Assembly: GCA_934438175.1 (NCBI GenBank) | Contig: CAKSBH010000001.1 | Location: 62,001-126,000, forward strand | Reading direction: 5' to 3' | DNA length: 64,000 bases | Source: an uncultured Eubacteriales bacterium | GTDB taxonomy: Bacteria > Bacillota > Clostridia > Oscillospirales > UBA644 | In this document: positions 24,259 through 33,331 of the stretch, one piece after another | Layout of the letters: each line of letters opens with the position of its first letter | Position numbering within the stretch: the stretch's first letter is position 1 | Notes under the pieces: model-generated | What the model saw: only the letters and a program-made list of their open reading frames with translations | Told to the model about the DNA's origin: nothing | Database searches by the model: none | Translations under genes and position numbers: made by a program

Positions 24259-25444
24259 AGTCGGAAAGGGAGTTGCGCACGGTACGGTGGACGCTCCTCC
24301 GTCCAAAAGTTTCGGTCACCGGCTTCTGATTGGTGCGGCTCTTGCTGACGGTGAAAGTCGTCTGCATCGTCTGGGGCAGAACGAGGATCTTGCCGCAACA
24401 GCAGAATGCCTGCGTGCACTGGGCGCGGAAATTTTTCAGGACGGGGAAGACGTGACGGTCCGGGGCACGGTCTCTTGTGCGGAAAACCGTGTGTTTCCCT
24501 GCAGGGAAAGCGGAAGCACCCTACGGTTTCTTGTGCCGGTTTCGTTGCTGTACGGCGGCGGGAATTTTACGGGAACCCCACGGCTTCTGAAGCGGGGGGT
24601 TGGTATTTATGAGCGGCTTTTGCCGAAGCATGGCGCCGGTCTTGCCCGGACGGAATCGTCCGTTTCGGTCTCCGGAACACTGATTTCCGGGACGTATGAG
24701 CTGCCGGGTAATGTAAGCAGTCAGTTTGTTTCCGGGCTTCTGTTTGCGCTGCCTTTGCTGGGCGAAGACAGCCGGATCACGGTGCTTCCTCCGTTTGAAA
24801 GCCGACCATATGCGCAGATTACCGGGGAAGTTTTGTCGGAGTTCGGTGTGAAGATCCTGGAAACCGGGAACGGATACATCGTTTCCGGGAAGCAAAAATA
24901 TCGCCCCGTTGAGGCGGAGGCGGAAGGATGCTGGTCGAATGCAGCATTCTTTTATGCATTGAACGCTTTGGGCGGCGATGTGCAGGTGAACGGGCTGAAA
25001 GAAAACAGCTTGCAGGGAGACCGGATCTGTGTGGATTTTTTTGAGAAGTTGTCGCGCCCCGGTGCGGTGCTGGACATTTCCGATTGCCCGGATCTTGCCC
25101 CGGTGTTGTTTGCTGTTGCTGCCGCTTTGTATGGCGGCGTTTTTACGGGGACCCGCCGTCTTGCTCTGAAGGAGAGCGACCGTGCCGCCGTGATGGCGGA
25201 AGAACTGGCTGCCTTCGGTGTTCGCTGTGAGCGGACGGAAAATTCGGTGGCGGTTTTCCCCGGCACACGGCATGCGCCTGTCCGTCCGTTGGACGGGCAC
25301 AACGATCACCGTGTGGTGATGGCATTGAGCGTTCTGGCAACAAGAACAGGAGCGGAAATTTTCGGGGCGGAAGCGGTGCGGAAAAGTTATCCCGGGTTTT
25401 TTGAGGCACTCCGACGGCTCTCGGTGGATGTGGAGATTCTATGA
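24248..25444 (+). CDS. aroA: EPSP synthase (3-phosphoshikimate 1-carboxyvinyltransferase)
   Basis: 398 residues, joining phosphoenolpyruvate to shikimate-3-phosphate. Motifs include DAPPSKSFGHRLLIGAALA at the N-terminus, ESGSTLRFLVP, the SSQFVSGLLFALPLL segment, LKESDRAA and GHNDHRVVMALSVLA near the end. ATG 24248 overlaps aroQ by 11 bases and has GGGAG upstream; ATG 24233 is an alternative adding five residues. The short N-terminus is normal for Clostridia. The glyphosate-contact loop reads ESGSTLR, with Ser where many class I enzymes have NAGTAMR, as in other Firmicutes. The stop overlaps tyrA. Confidence 0.94.
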   Translation: MRVRVGKGVAHGTVDAPPSKSFGHRLLIGAALADGESRLHRLGQNEDLAATAECLRALGAEIFQDGEDVTVRGTVSCAENRVFPCRESGSTLRFLVPVSLLYGGGNFTGTPRLLKRGVGIYERLLPKHGAGLARTESSVSVSGTLISGTYELPGNVSSQFVSGLLFALPLLGEDSRITVLPPFESRPYAQITGEVLSEFGVKILETGNGYIVSGKQKYRPVEAEAEGCWSNAAFFYALNALGGDVQVNGLKENSLQGDRICVDFFEKLSRPGAVLDISDCPDLAPVLFAVAAALYGGVFTGTRRLALKESDRAAVMAEELAAFGVRCERTENSVAVFPGTRHAPVRPLDGHNDHRVVMALSVLATRTGAEIFGAEAVRKSYPGFFEALRRLSVDVEIL

Positions 25445-26316
25445 ACGGAATGAAGGAAAATTTTCTGATTGTCGGCTTGGGACTTCTCGGCGGCAGTTAT
25501 GCCGCGGTCCTCTCGGGCAGGGGGTATGAGGTCGGTGCCATTGATGTGGATGCGGGAGCTCTGGACTACGCGGAAAAACAGGGTTGGATCCGTCACGGAC
25601 AGCAGGTTCCGACCGAAGCGTATGTCCGCCGTTTTGACTGCATCGTTTTTGCATTATATCCGCATGTTCTGGTGGACTGGATTGCGTCTTACCGCTCTTT
25701 TTTCCGTCCAGGAACACTTCTGACCGATGTCACCGGCGTGAAGGGCTGTGTGGTCGGCAGGGTGCAGGCGATGCTTCCTCCCGGGGTGGAGTTTGTAGGG
25801 GCGCATCCGATGGCGGGGCGTGAGATTTCCGGTGTCCGGAACGCTTCTGCCGATCTGTTTTGCGGTGCCAACTATCTTGTCACGCCCACGCCGCAGAATA
25901 CCGAGGCGGCGATCCGGCGCTGCGAAGAACTGGGATGCCTTCTCGGATGTTCGCATATCAGTCGGTTAACGCCGCAACAGCACGATGAAATGATCGGCTT
26001 TCTCTCACAGCTGCCCCATGTTCTTGCCGTTGCTCTGATGACCTGTCGGGATACGGAACATCTTGCCGCATATACGGGCGATTCCTTCCGGGATCTGACC
26101 CGCATCGGCAAAATCAACGATGGAATGTGGAGCGAACTGTTTTTGGATAACCGGGAAGCTCTTCTTGCCGAAATGGATCGGTTTCTGGAGAAATTCACGG
26201 AGTTGAAAGAGGCGCTGGAAAACCGGGACGCGAAAACGCTTCGTCGTCTGATGCGGCTTTCCACCGAGCGCCGCAGCCGGTTTGACCGGAGCGAAGAGCC
26301 GGAGAAGAAAGGATGA
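25441..26316 (+). CDS. tyrA: Prephenate dehydrogenase
   Basis: 291 residues. The NAD(P)-binding N-terminus is FLIVGLGLLGGSYAAVLS; the active-site region GAHPMAGREISGVRNASADLF and the histidine in LTPQQHDEMIGFLSQLPHVLAVAL follow the TyrA family. There is no ACT domain, so Tyr feedback on this enzyme is not evident from sequence; regulation may rest on the leader and on DAHP synthase. It makes 4-hydroxyphenylpyruvate from prephenate. The ATG overlaps the aroA stop (ATGA). Confidence 0.92.
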   Translation: MNGMKENFLIVGLGLLGGSYAAVLSGRGYEVGAIDVDAGALDYAEKQGWIRHGQQVPTEAYVRRFDCIVFALYPHVLVDWIASYRSFFRPGTLLTDVTGVKGCVVGRVQAMLPPGVEFVGAHPMAGREISGVRNASADLFCGANYLVTPTPQNTEAAIRRCEELGCLLGCSHISRLTPQQHDEMIGFLSQLPHVLAVALMTCRDTEHLAAYTGDSFRDLTRIGKINDGMWSELFLDNREALLAEMDRFLEKFTELKEALENRDAKTLRRLMRLSTERRSRFDRSEEPEKKG

Positions 26317-26323
26317 AGATACG

Positions 26324-27355
26324 ATGAATATGGAATTCAAACGCAAGCTTCCTGCTCCGCAGGAGGTGGTGGATATGTATCCGCTTACCGAAGAAATGAA
26401 AAAGCGAAAGGCAGAAAACGACCGGGAGATCCGTGCGATCTTTACCGGAGAAAACGATCGGCTTCTGCTGTTGATCGGTCCCTGCTCCGCCGACCGTGAG
26501 GATGCCGTACTGGAATATATTTCCCGTCTGCGCGAGGTTCAGGAAAAGGTAAGGGACAAGATTCTTCTGGTTCCCCGTATTTATACCAACAAGCCCCGTA
26601 CCACGGGTGCCGGCTACAAGGGAATGCTGCATCAGAGCAATCCGCACGATTCGCCGGATATGCTGAAAGGGCTTCTCGCCATTCGTCGTCTTCATGTGTG
26701 CGTGCTTGGACAGACGGGTTTTTCGGGCGCGGATGAAATGCTGTATCCGGAAAATCACCGCTATCTTGCCGATGTGCTGTCCTATGTCGCAGTCGGCGCG
26801 CGGTCTGTGGAAAATCAGCAGCACCGTCTGACCGCAAGTGGACTGGATCTTCCCGTAGGAATGAAAAATCCAACCAGCGGTGACCTTTCCGTTATGATCA
26901 ACGCCATCACAGCCGCCCAGAGCGGGCACACGTTCAGCTATGGAGGTTGGGAGGTCGTAAGCCGCGGAAATCCGTTGGCACATGCGATTCTGCGCGGATT
27001 TGTCAACCGTCACGGTCAGACCTATCCGAACTACCATTACGAAGATCTTTGTATGGTTCGGGACCTGTACCAGAAAAGCGGACTGAAGAATCCCAGTGTC
27101 GTGGTTGATACCAATCATTCCAATTCCGGCAAGCAGTATGAGGAGCAGATCCGCATTGCCAAAGAAATTTTACACAGCACGCATCATTCAGCCGATATCC
27201 GCCGTCTGGTCAAGGGACTGATGATTGAATCGTATCTGGTAGACGGAAATCAGAAAAGCGATGGCAATGTATACGGACAGTCCATCACGGATCCCTGTCT
27301 CGGTTGGGAGAAAACGGAACGGCTGATTCTGGATCTCGCTGATTTGCGTGTATGA
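26324..27355 (+). CDS. aroF: 3-deoxy-7-phosphoheptulonate synthase, class I
   Basis: 343 residues of the AroF/AroG/AroH type. Visible motifs: LLIGPCSADRE, RIYTNKPRTTGAGYKGM, GARSVENQQHR, VGMKNPTSGDL and VVVDTNHSNSGKQYEEQ. It condenses PEP and erythrose 4-phosphate, the entry step, so the operon runs from entry to both prephenate branches. ATG 26324 follows tyrA by seven bases. Which amino acid inhibits it cannot be told by eye. No clear terminator follows; the next gene has its own promoter. Confidence 0.94.
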   Translation: MNMEFKRKLPAPQEVVDMYPLTEEMKKRKAENDREIRAIFTGENDRLLLLIGPCSADREDAVLEYISRLREVQEKVRDKILLVPRIYTNKPRTTGAGYKGMLHQSNPHDSPDMLKGLLAIRRLHVCVLGQTGFSGADEMLYPENHRYLADVLSYVAVGARSVENQQHRLTASGLDLPVGMKNPTSGDLSVMINAITAAQSGHTFSYGGWEVVSRGNPLAHAILRGFVNRHGQTYPNYHYEDLCMVRDLYQKSGLKNPSVVVDTNHSNSGKQYEEQIRIAKEILHSTHHSADIRRLVKGLMIESYLVDGNQKSDGNVYGQSITDPCLGWEKTERLILDLADLRV

Positions 27356-27362
27356 CCCATAC

Positions 27363-27391
27363 TTGAAACGTGAGGGGAAATATGGTATACT
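27363..27391 (+). promoter_or_regulatory. Promoter of the DUF3737-patB unit
   Basis: TTGAAA (27363-27368), 17 bp, TATACT (27386-27391), eight bases after the aroF stop. Read-through from the aro operon also remains possible, as no terminator separates them. Confidence 0.75.
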
Positions 27392-27430
27392 GAAAACGGA
27401 ATATAAATTGAAAAAGGATGAATTCGCAGT

Positions 27431-28270
27431 ATGAAAGAAATAAAACAGGAGTTTCTGACGGGGGAGCGTGCTTTGTTCGGTACCGATGGGCTTCACGCCG
27501 TGGACTGTATTTTTGCGGACGGAGAATCGCCGCTGAAAGAAAGCCGGAATCTGGAACTGGACGGGTGTATGTTCAAGTGGAAATATCCGTTGTGGTATAC
27601 AAAAAATGTAACGGTCCGCAACAGCACCTGGTTTGAGCATGCCCGTGCCGGTGTGTGGTATACGGACAAGGTGTCGGTAACGGACTGTTCTGTGGAGGCG
27701 CCGAAAAATTTCCGGCGTTGCCGGAATCTGACGCTTTGCAACGTGTCGTTTGCAGATGCGGCGGAAACGCTGTGGCATTGCGAGGATGTGACGGCGGAGC
27801 GGGTGACTGCCCGCGGTGATTATTTTGCAATGAACAGCCGCCGGATGCGCATCCGGGATCTGACGCTGTACGGAAACTACTCGTTTGACGGCGCCGAGGA
27901 TGTGGAGATCCGGAATTCCCGGCTTTTGTCCAAGGATGCGTTTTGGAACGGAAGCAATGTTACGGTGTACGATTCGTTTATATCGGGAGAATATCTGGGC
28001 TGGAATGCAAAAAATCTGACATTGATCAACTGTACGGTGGAGAGTCTTCAGGGGCTTTGTTACATCGACAACCTGGTGATGAAAAACTGCAAACTGCTGA
28101 ACACCACGCTTGCGTTTGAATATTCCACGGTTGACGCCGAAATCAACGGAAAAATCGACAGCGTTCTCAATCCGTCCGGAGGCATGATTACGGCGGATGA
28201 AATCGGAGAACTGATTCTGCAGAGGGATCGCATCGATCCGTCCAGGACGGTAATCCGTTGCCGGAAATGA
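27431..28270 (+). CDS. DUF3737 family beta-helix protein
   Basis: 279 residues composed of short repeated strands of the type NLxLxNCxF (for example NVTVRNSTWFEHARAG, NLTLCNVSFADAAETL, DVEIRNSRLLSKDAFWNG, NLTLINCTVESLQGLCYI). This pattern forms a right-handed parallel beta-helix and matches the DUF3737 family of Firmicutes. No signal peptide, so it is cytoplasmic. The role is unknown; the fold is shared with pectin lyases but no catalytic residues are evident. It lies 11 bases before the patB start and shares its transcript. Family members often sit near aminotransferase-like genes; the context adds no firm function. Confidence 0.8.
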   Translation: MKEIKQEFLTGERALFGTDGLHAVDCIFADGESPLKESRNLELDGCMFKWKYPLWYTKNVTVRNSTWFEHARAGVWYTDKVSVTDCSVEAPKNFRRCRNLTLCNVSFADAAETLWHCEDVTAERVTARGDYFAMNSRRMRIRDLTLYGNYSFDGAEDVEIRNSRLLSKDAFWNGSNVTVYDSFISGEYLGWNAKNLTLINCTVESLQGLCYIDNLVMKNCKLLNTTLAFEYSTVDAEINGKIDSVLNPSGGMITADEIGELILQRDRIDPSRTVIRCRK

Positions 28271-28281
28271 GAGGAGATCTT

Positions 28282-29466
28282 ATGCAATACGATTTTGACA
28301 CGCCGGTTAACCGCCGCGGAACCGGATCTTTGAAATGGGATGTGGCGGAAAATGAACTGCCCATGTGGGTGGCGGATATGGATTTTGAGACGGCACCGGA
28401 AATCCGGGCGGCTCTTCGGGCACGGGTGGAACACGGTGTTTTCGGATATTCCGTTGTGCCGGAAGCGTGGCAGGATGCCTATGTTCAATGGTGGAAGAAC
28501 CGCCATGGCGTGATTTTTCAGAAGGAATGGCTCATTTTCTGTACCGGTGTTGTGCCCGCGATTTCCTCCATGGTGCGCAAACTGACCACCCCGGCAGAAA
28601 ACGTTGTGCTGATGACACCGGTTTATAACATCTTTTTCAATTCGGTCCTCAACAACGGCAGACGGGTTCTGGAAAGTCCTCTTCGTTATGACGGTGCGGA
28701 ATATACCGTGGATTTTGACGATCTGGAACGAAAACTTGCCGATCCGCAGACCTCGCTGATGATTCTCTGCAATCCGCACAATCCCATCGGGAAGATCTGG
28801 AACCGGGAAACGCTGTCACGCATCGGTATGTTGTGCCGGAAGCATCATGTTACGGTGATCTCGGATGAGATCCATTGTGATCTGACGGCTCCGGGCAAAG
28901 AATATGTTCCGTTTTCTTCGGTTTCGGATGTTTGCCGCGACATCAGCATTACCTGCATTGCTCCCACCAAGACGTTCAATCTGGCGGGGCTTCAGACAGC
29001 GGCGGTCGTTGTTGCCGATGAGAATCTTCGGCATAAGGTGTGGCGCGGGCTGAATACCGACGAGGTTGCCGAGCCAAATGCCTTTGCCGTGGATGCTGCG
29101 GTTGCCGCTTTTACCCGGGGTGGGGTGTGGCTGGACACTTTACGGGAATATCTGCATCGGAACAAGGAGGCTGCCGCATCGTTCTTAGGTACACACCTTC
29201 CTCAACTGCGTGTGGTGCCGTCGGAAGCAACCTATCTCATGTGGCTGTTCTGTGGAGATCTCGGAGAAGCCACCGCGGTGGCGGACTTTATCCGGGCAGA
29301 AACCGGGTTGTTTTTGTCTGCCGGTAATCCGTATGGAGGCAATGGAAATCAGTTTCTACGGCTGAACGTAGCATGTCCGCGCTCTGTGTTGCAGGAAGGT
29401 CTGGAACGCTTGCGGAACGGTGTGAAAAAATTCCTGTCATGCGACCGGAAGGAAACAGAAAGATGA
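28282..29466 (+). CDS. patB: PLP-dependent C-S lyase / aminotransferase, PatB/MalY type
   Basis: 394 residues of fold-type I. Signatures: the N-terminal LPMWVADMDFETAPEI, ILCNPHNPIGKIWNRETL, ISDEIHCDLTAPGKEY and the PLP lysine in CIAPTKTFNLAGLQTA. Members cleave cystathionine and related C-S bonds or act as aminotransferases, so a methionine/cysteine role is most likely, but transamination of aromatic keto acids cannot be excluded given the neighbouring pathway. ATG 28282 has GAGGAG upstream. It follows the DUF3737 gene in one transcript. A perfect 48-bp palindrome lies 57 bases after its stop. Confidence 0.88.
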   Translation: MQYDFDTPVNRRGTGSLKWDVAENELPMWVADMDFETAPEIRAALRARVEHGVFGYSVVPEAWQDAYVQWWKNRHGVIFQKEWLIFCTGVVPAISSMVRKLTTPAENVVLMTPVYNIFFNSVLNNGRRVLESPLRYDGAEYTVDFDDLERKLADPQTSLMILCNPHNPIGKIWNRETLSRIGMLCRKHHVTVISDEIHCDLTAPGKEYVPFSSVSDVCRDISITCIAPTKTFNLAGLQTAAVVVADENLRHKVWRGLNTDEVAEPNAFAVDAAVAAFTRGGVWLDTLREYLHRNKEAAASFLGTHLPQLRVVPSEATYLMWLFCGDLGEATAVADFIRAETGLFLSAGNPYGGNGNQFLRLNVACPRSVLQEGLERLRNGVKKFLSCDRKETER

Positions 29467-29523
29467 GCATTTACCGGGGATGACGGGCTTTGGGGGCTTG
29501 CATGTTCTTGTTATGGAATTTAA

Positions 29524-29571
29524 CACATATACGCAGGGGAGAAGGCATGCCTTCTCCCCTGCGTATATGTG
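29524..29571. repeat. Perfect 48-bp palindrome with no loop
   Basis: The left arm starts CACATATACGCAGGGG and ends AAGGCA at 29547; the right arm 29548-29571 is its exact inverse complement, 24 bp each. It lies between patB and the minus-strand FtsH-like gene, on the edge of the AT-rich island. The T-rich sequence after it is weak, so it may be a bidirectional terminator, a strong RNA hairpin, or a scar of an inserted element. Confidence 0.85.
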
Positions 29572-29600
29572 AATACTTTTAATTGTTTATCCTTTCACCT

Positions 29601-30902
29601 TCATACGGCACAGGGCATAACAGCGACGGATTCTTTTATCTTTCTGATGTCAGAGGCAAGCAAGGTGCCTCTTTTTACCAGTTCGTTGGTAACCTTTTCA
29701 AGAAAAGCCCTGTTTTTGTTTAAAATGTCGCGGACGATAAATAAGTTGCGTTCCAGTTCAGCGCGGATGATGTTTTCTGTGGCAGTTTTGTAACTTTCAG
29801 AGAGGTTTTCACACGAAGCTGCATAGATGTTAAGCCCTCCTATGCCTAGTTTACCGTTTACAGTAATAGCTTCGCAGATATCGTTGACGGCTCTGTTCAT
29901 ATCTTCGCTACAGCCGCTTGCACAAATAGCGGGGTAGTACATCTCCACAGCCGCTTTTCCCCCGAGACAAATTGCAATCTGCTGCCGGCGATTGGCAAGG
30001 TTTTTGCAGCGGTGTGTAAAGCCGCCGTAGGATCTGTGAGAATTCGGACGAATGGATACAAGCCCGATGCTTTCGGGAACAAGTATCTCGCTGATGACGA
30101 GATGTCCTGCTTCGTGTAATGCAGCAATATGTTTCGCCTCTTCTTCAATAGCTATATTCTCATCGACTTCATCCTCATTTCCATAATCGGTATATTCGTT
30201 GGATAAAACTGCATATATCAGGTCATCCATGTCAATGGCATCCTTCCCTTCATATCCGCAGTGGACCGCGGCATCGTTCAAAATGGCTTCCAAATCTGAA
30301 CAAGAACTGTAGGAAATCATTTTATTCAGATCATCCAGGTTGACGGAGTCGGAGATTTTTTTGTTAGAAAGATAATAATGTATAATATTTTCAGCATCTT
30401 TCCCTTCGGGTGCGCAAAAGCAAATTTTATGGTCAAAACGGCCGGAACGTGTTAGAGAGAACGGTAACTTTCTTACGTCGTTTGCCGTTGCAATAACAAG
30501 TACTTGACTGTCTGTTATATCATCAATACCTGCTTGTACGGCGACGTATTCTTCGGCATCACGATGGTTATCGTCTTCGTTTGCAAACTTATCTATGTCA
30601 TCCAAAAATACAATGCACGGTGCAGTTTCTTTTGCTTTGCGGAAGGTTTCTGTGATTTTTTCTACAAATTCATTGGAGCCCTTGTTTCTGCGTACAGTAT
30701 ATGCTGTAAGCCCGGAAGCGCTAATAAAACATTTTGCCATCAGTGTTTTACCCATTCCCGGCTTTCCGTACATCAGCACTCCGTGCGGAATGGAGGCACC
30801 AAGTGCCGTATATTTATCCTTGTTCTGCACCATGTCAATAATTTGTGCCAGGACTTTTTTAATTGCGTCGTAACCAATTACTTTGTCAAATGCGTTTGTC
30901 AT
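29601..30902 (-). CDS. Soluble FtsH-like AAA+ metalloprotease
   Basis: About 433 residues. The AAA+ module has Walker A GKPGMGKT (about 46-53), Walker B CIVFLDDIDKF and the second-region arginine in TRSGRFDHK. The C-terminal half carries the M41 peptidase motif ALHEAGHLVISE near residue 270 and a downstream acidic segment (CSEDMNRAVNDI) that could supply the third zinc ligand. Unlike FtsH there is no N-terminal membrane helix, so it would work in the cytosol on soluble substrates. ATG 30902 has GGAGG at 30909-30913; the upstream methionine is not needed. It lies in the AT-rich island, downstream of a winged-helix protein on the same strand, with a 340-base gap. A role in defence or stress is inference. 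Confidence 0.82.
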   Translation of the reverse strand: MTNAFDKVIGYDAIKKVLAQIIDMVQNKDKYTALGASIPHGVLMYGKPGMGKTLMAKCFISASGLTAYTVRRNKGSNEFVEKITETFRKAKETAPCIVFLDDIDKFANEDDNHRDAEEYVAVQAGIDDITDSQVLVIATANDVRKLPFSLTRSGRFDHKICFCAPEGKDAENIIHYYLSNKKISDSVNLDDLNKMISYSSCSDLEAILNDAAVHCGYEGKDAIDMDDLIYAVLSNEYTDYGNEDEVDENIAIEEEAKHIAALHEAGHLVISEILVPESIGLVSIRPNSHRSYGGFTHRCKNLANRRQQIAICLGGKAAVEMYYPAICASGCSEDMNRAVNDICEAITVNGKLGIGGLNIYAASCENLSESYKTATENIIRAELERNLFIVRDILNKNRAFLEKVTNELVKRGTLLASDIRKIKESVAVMPCAV

Positions 30903-31240
30903 ATACAATCCTCCGTTTAATGTGTAAAAAATGTGATTTTTTTGTTTTTCACTTAAATCTTTATTATATGTCATTTGAAGCGCGGGGGCTATGTCTTATC
31001 GACGGTTCCGCTGTGGTTTGTTATAATAAAAGAATAACGTTGTGGTATGTGAAAAATTAAAGAGACTTTCCTTGTTTATGTGTTTGCTGGAGAACACGGT
31101 TTTCTCCTGTGATGAAGTCTTGCTTATGTTATTCGTTTCTTGATTGGAGAAGATTACCGAGGATGATAAAATTTACATCCTCGGCGTTGGGATCAGAGAT
31201 TTTACGATATCGATGCATCGATGTTGTGAAGTGTTGCAGG
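30903..31240. other. Gap with no supported gene
   Basis: AT-rich, between two minus-strand genes. Short ORFs are shadows or overlap the next gene. A hairpin GGAGAA/TTCTCC near 31094-31108 could end the upstream transcript, but the following T run is weak. A promoter for the FtsH-like gene is expected here; I see no clear consensus pair. Confidence 0.4.
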
Positions 31241-32179
31241 TCATATTCTTATCCCGCTCTCATCATACCAGCTACCAAGAACGGCGTCTGTATATATGCC
31301 GAAACCGCTGTCGGCAAGTGTATGCAGGATGCGGCTAATGGCTTTGCGCTGAATGGCTATCTCATACGGATATTGCGATAAAATTTCGATTAATTCTCGT
31401 TGATGCATGGGGGTGTGAGGGGTTGTTTTTTCTTTCAGTATCATATAAACAAAGAGAGGTGTCAAACTTTTGGGAATATTGGATTTTTTCGGACGGTACA
31501 GTTCGTCTTCTTCTTCCTCGGTCAGCCCAAATGTGTGCCGGTTTGGTTGTTCCTCTTCTTTATATAGTTTTGCCGTGATGCCATAACGGTTGATAATAAA
31601 AGCCGTAGCAAGAAAAATTTGTTCATTTTCAATCAGGATTGCAGAAGCATTCAATTCAAATAAACGAAACATTCGAACGCAATGAATAATCAATTCCGGT
31701 GCAAAAAGCGAAGGGCCGATACGTTTTTCTGCTTCTTCCTTTATTCGTACATAGTATTGTTCAAGCGTCCTCTTTTCATTTTCCGAAACATACTCGTTGT
31801 TCAAGTTCTTCAGGCGAATTTCAAGCATTTCGCTTTCTTCTGCTGTGGTAAAAAGGTTATCGGGAATATAAGTTTTCCAAACATCGACGAGGCGGTCGGA
31901 TCCTAAAACACAGCGGTTATATGCAGGATTATCGGTTAAAAGAGAAGACACTTTTGCAATCTTTTTCAGATCGCGAACCAGCAAGGAAAAATCCGACATC
32001 GCTTTTTCGCATTCTTCCATTGGAAAGTTTACTTTGCTTTGAACAAAACAATAGCCACAACTGTGGAAATCGTCATAGGTCTGTGCGTACAAATACTCAT
32101 CGGCATCAACAGACTCAAACAATTCAGAAATGCATTCTTCTGGCTTTTTTGTGAAAGCGGGTGTGTTTTCGTGTTCCAT
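31241..32179 (-). CDS. Unrecognised protein with C-terminal winged-helix-like region
   Basis: 312 residues, acidic and mostly helical, no membrane segment. I do not recognise the N-terminal 230 residues. The last 70 (LTPLFVYMILKEKTTPHTPMHQ..., then RELIEILSQYPYEIAIQRKAISRILHTLADSGFGIY) closely resemble the N-terminal winged helix of WYL-type regulators, with the pattern TxxHPxxQxEIIxxLxxxYxxxxxRKxxxR. Here this DNA-binding part is at the C-terminus and the WYL domain is absent. The ATG at 32179 has GGGAGG upstream. It may control the FtsH-like gene next to it or the island. Function beyond DNA binding cannot be proposed. Confidence 0.6.
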   Translation of the reverse strand: MEHENTPAFTKKPEECISELFESVDADEYLYAQTYDDFHSCGYCFVQSKVNFPMEECEKAMSDFSLLVRDLKKIAKVSSLLTDNPAYNRCVLGSDRLVDVWKTYIPDNLFTTAEESEMLEIRLKNLNNEYVSENEKRTLEQYYVRIKEEAEKRIGPSLFAPELIIHCVRMFRLFELNASAILIENEQIFLATAFIINRYGITAKLYKEEEQPNRHTFGLTEEEEDELYRPKKSNIPKSLTPLFVYMILKEKTTPHTPMHQRELIEILSQYPYEIAIQRKAISRILHTLADSGFGIYTDAVLGSWYDESGIRI

Positions 32180-32353
32180 AGAAGTCCTCCCAACAGATCG
32201 GCGATTCGTTTTTTGACAAACCGTATATTTAAATTAAAAAAAATGATGTCATCTTAAATATTGTCTTTTTAGGATAAAAATGTTGTTTCAAGTTGTGAAC
32301 GAGAACTTGCAGACATATTGTAATATATTTTTTCAAAAAACTCAACTAATTAA

Positions 32354-33316
32354 TCATTTTTGGCATGATTTAATTTTTTTGTCCAAGACTCGTCTCCAAA
32401 AAGCATTGAACCAAGCTTTTTTTCCAAATAACTGGACGATAAGCGGACTAATCGCATAATATATACGGATAAACATCCTTCCGAAAGCAGTTCTCCTTAA
32501 GACATCATCGCGGTATCTGCGCAGGGCGCATACTTCTGTGCAATCATACGAACCATACACGGAGGTAGCGATATAGCACCCTGCTTTGCGGTCCACATAT
32601 CTTGTTCCGCATGCGGGGCAGGTGTGTTTTTTATCAAGGGAATTTCCGCAGCGCACGCAGATCTTTGCGGCATAGTTTGCTTCCATTTTTTCAAAAAGAG
32701 GTGTTGCTTGAAACGCATCAAAATAAGTTGGTCGTCTGTCATCGCCCCTGTTTGCTTCTGTGGATGGTACAAAGGAAGGACAGAAAGCATCGTGTGAAAA
32801 AACGACGTTCGTTAAACTCTGGTCATACTTAAAGGTGCTTCGGTATTCGATGGGGTGCGTCGGCAGCGTAACTGTCATAAGGTTTGCGCAGTCTGCAAAG
32901 GCATATTCTCCTATTTTTTTTATGCCATTCGGTAAAATCAAATGCTTTAAGCCACAATGCCGAAAGGCATTGCGACCGATTTCGCGCAATGTAGACGGCA
33001 ATGAAATTTCTTTTAGTTCCGTGCAGTCTGCAAATGCGCATTCTGAAATGATTGTTAGGCCTTCAGGAAAAGCAACACTCTCGACAGCAGAGTTGCAAAA
33101 GCAATTTGCATCAATTACCGATACATCATCCGGGATGCGTACCATCGTCGATCGACCGCAATATGCCTTTAGGTGGCCTGCAATGATTTCAAAATTATCG
33201 ACGGCAGTATATTCCGCAAAGGAATATGCGGTTCCACAATATTCGCAAACAAAATCCGTTTTGCAGTTCGGCAATGCCGCTCCGCAGTTTTTACATTTCA
33301 GAAAGACAGGATTCAT
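32354..33316 (-). CDS. Zinc-ribbon, BspA-type LRR and CFI-box protein
   Basis: 320 residues. An N-terminal zinc ribbon (CKNCGAALPNC...CEYCG), BspA-type leucine-rich repeats in the middle (IPDDVSVIDANCFC, FPEGLTIISECAFADC, LPSTLREIGRNAFRHC, LPNGIKKIGEYAFADC), a second zinc ribbon (CVRCGNSLDKKHTCPACG) and a C-terminal CFI-box domain (CYIATSVYGSYDCTEVCALRRYRDDVL, ending in a hydrophobic helix). No signal peptide is seen despite the LRRs, which are usually on surface proteins. The CFI-box domain is widespread but of unknown function. The gene is 15 bases after a 115-residue gene on the same strand, so they are co-transcribed. Confidence 0.78.
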   Translation of the reverse strand: MNPVFLKCKNCGAALPNCKTDFVCEYCGTAYSFAEYTAVDNFEIIAGHLKAYCGRSTMVRIPDDVSVIDANCFCNSAVESVAFPEGLTIISECAFADCTELKEISLPSTLREIGRNAFRHCGLKHLILPNGIKKIGEYAFADCANLMTVTLPTHPIEYRSTFKYDQSLTNVVFSHDAFCPSFVPSTEANRGDDRRPTYFDAFQATPLFEKMEANYAAKICVRCGNSLDKKHTCPACGTRYVDRKAGCYIATSVYGSYDCTEVCALRRYRDDVLRRTAFGRMFIRIYYAISPLIVQLFGKKAWFNAFWRRVLDKKIKSCQK

Positions 33317-33331
33317 ATTCTTTGTTCCTCT

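Noticed and set aside
29601..30902. Housekeeping FtsH
   Set aside because: The N-terminal membrane helices of FtsH are missing and the gene lies in an accessory island, so it is called only FtsH-like.
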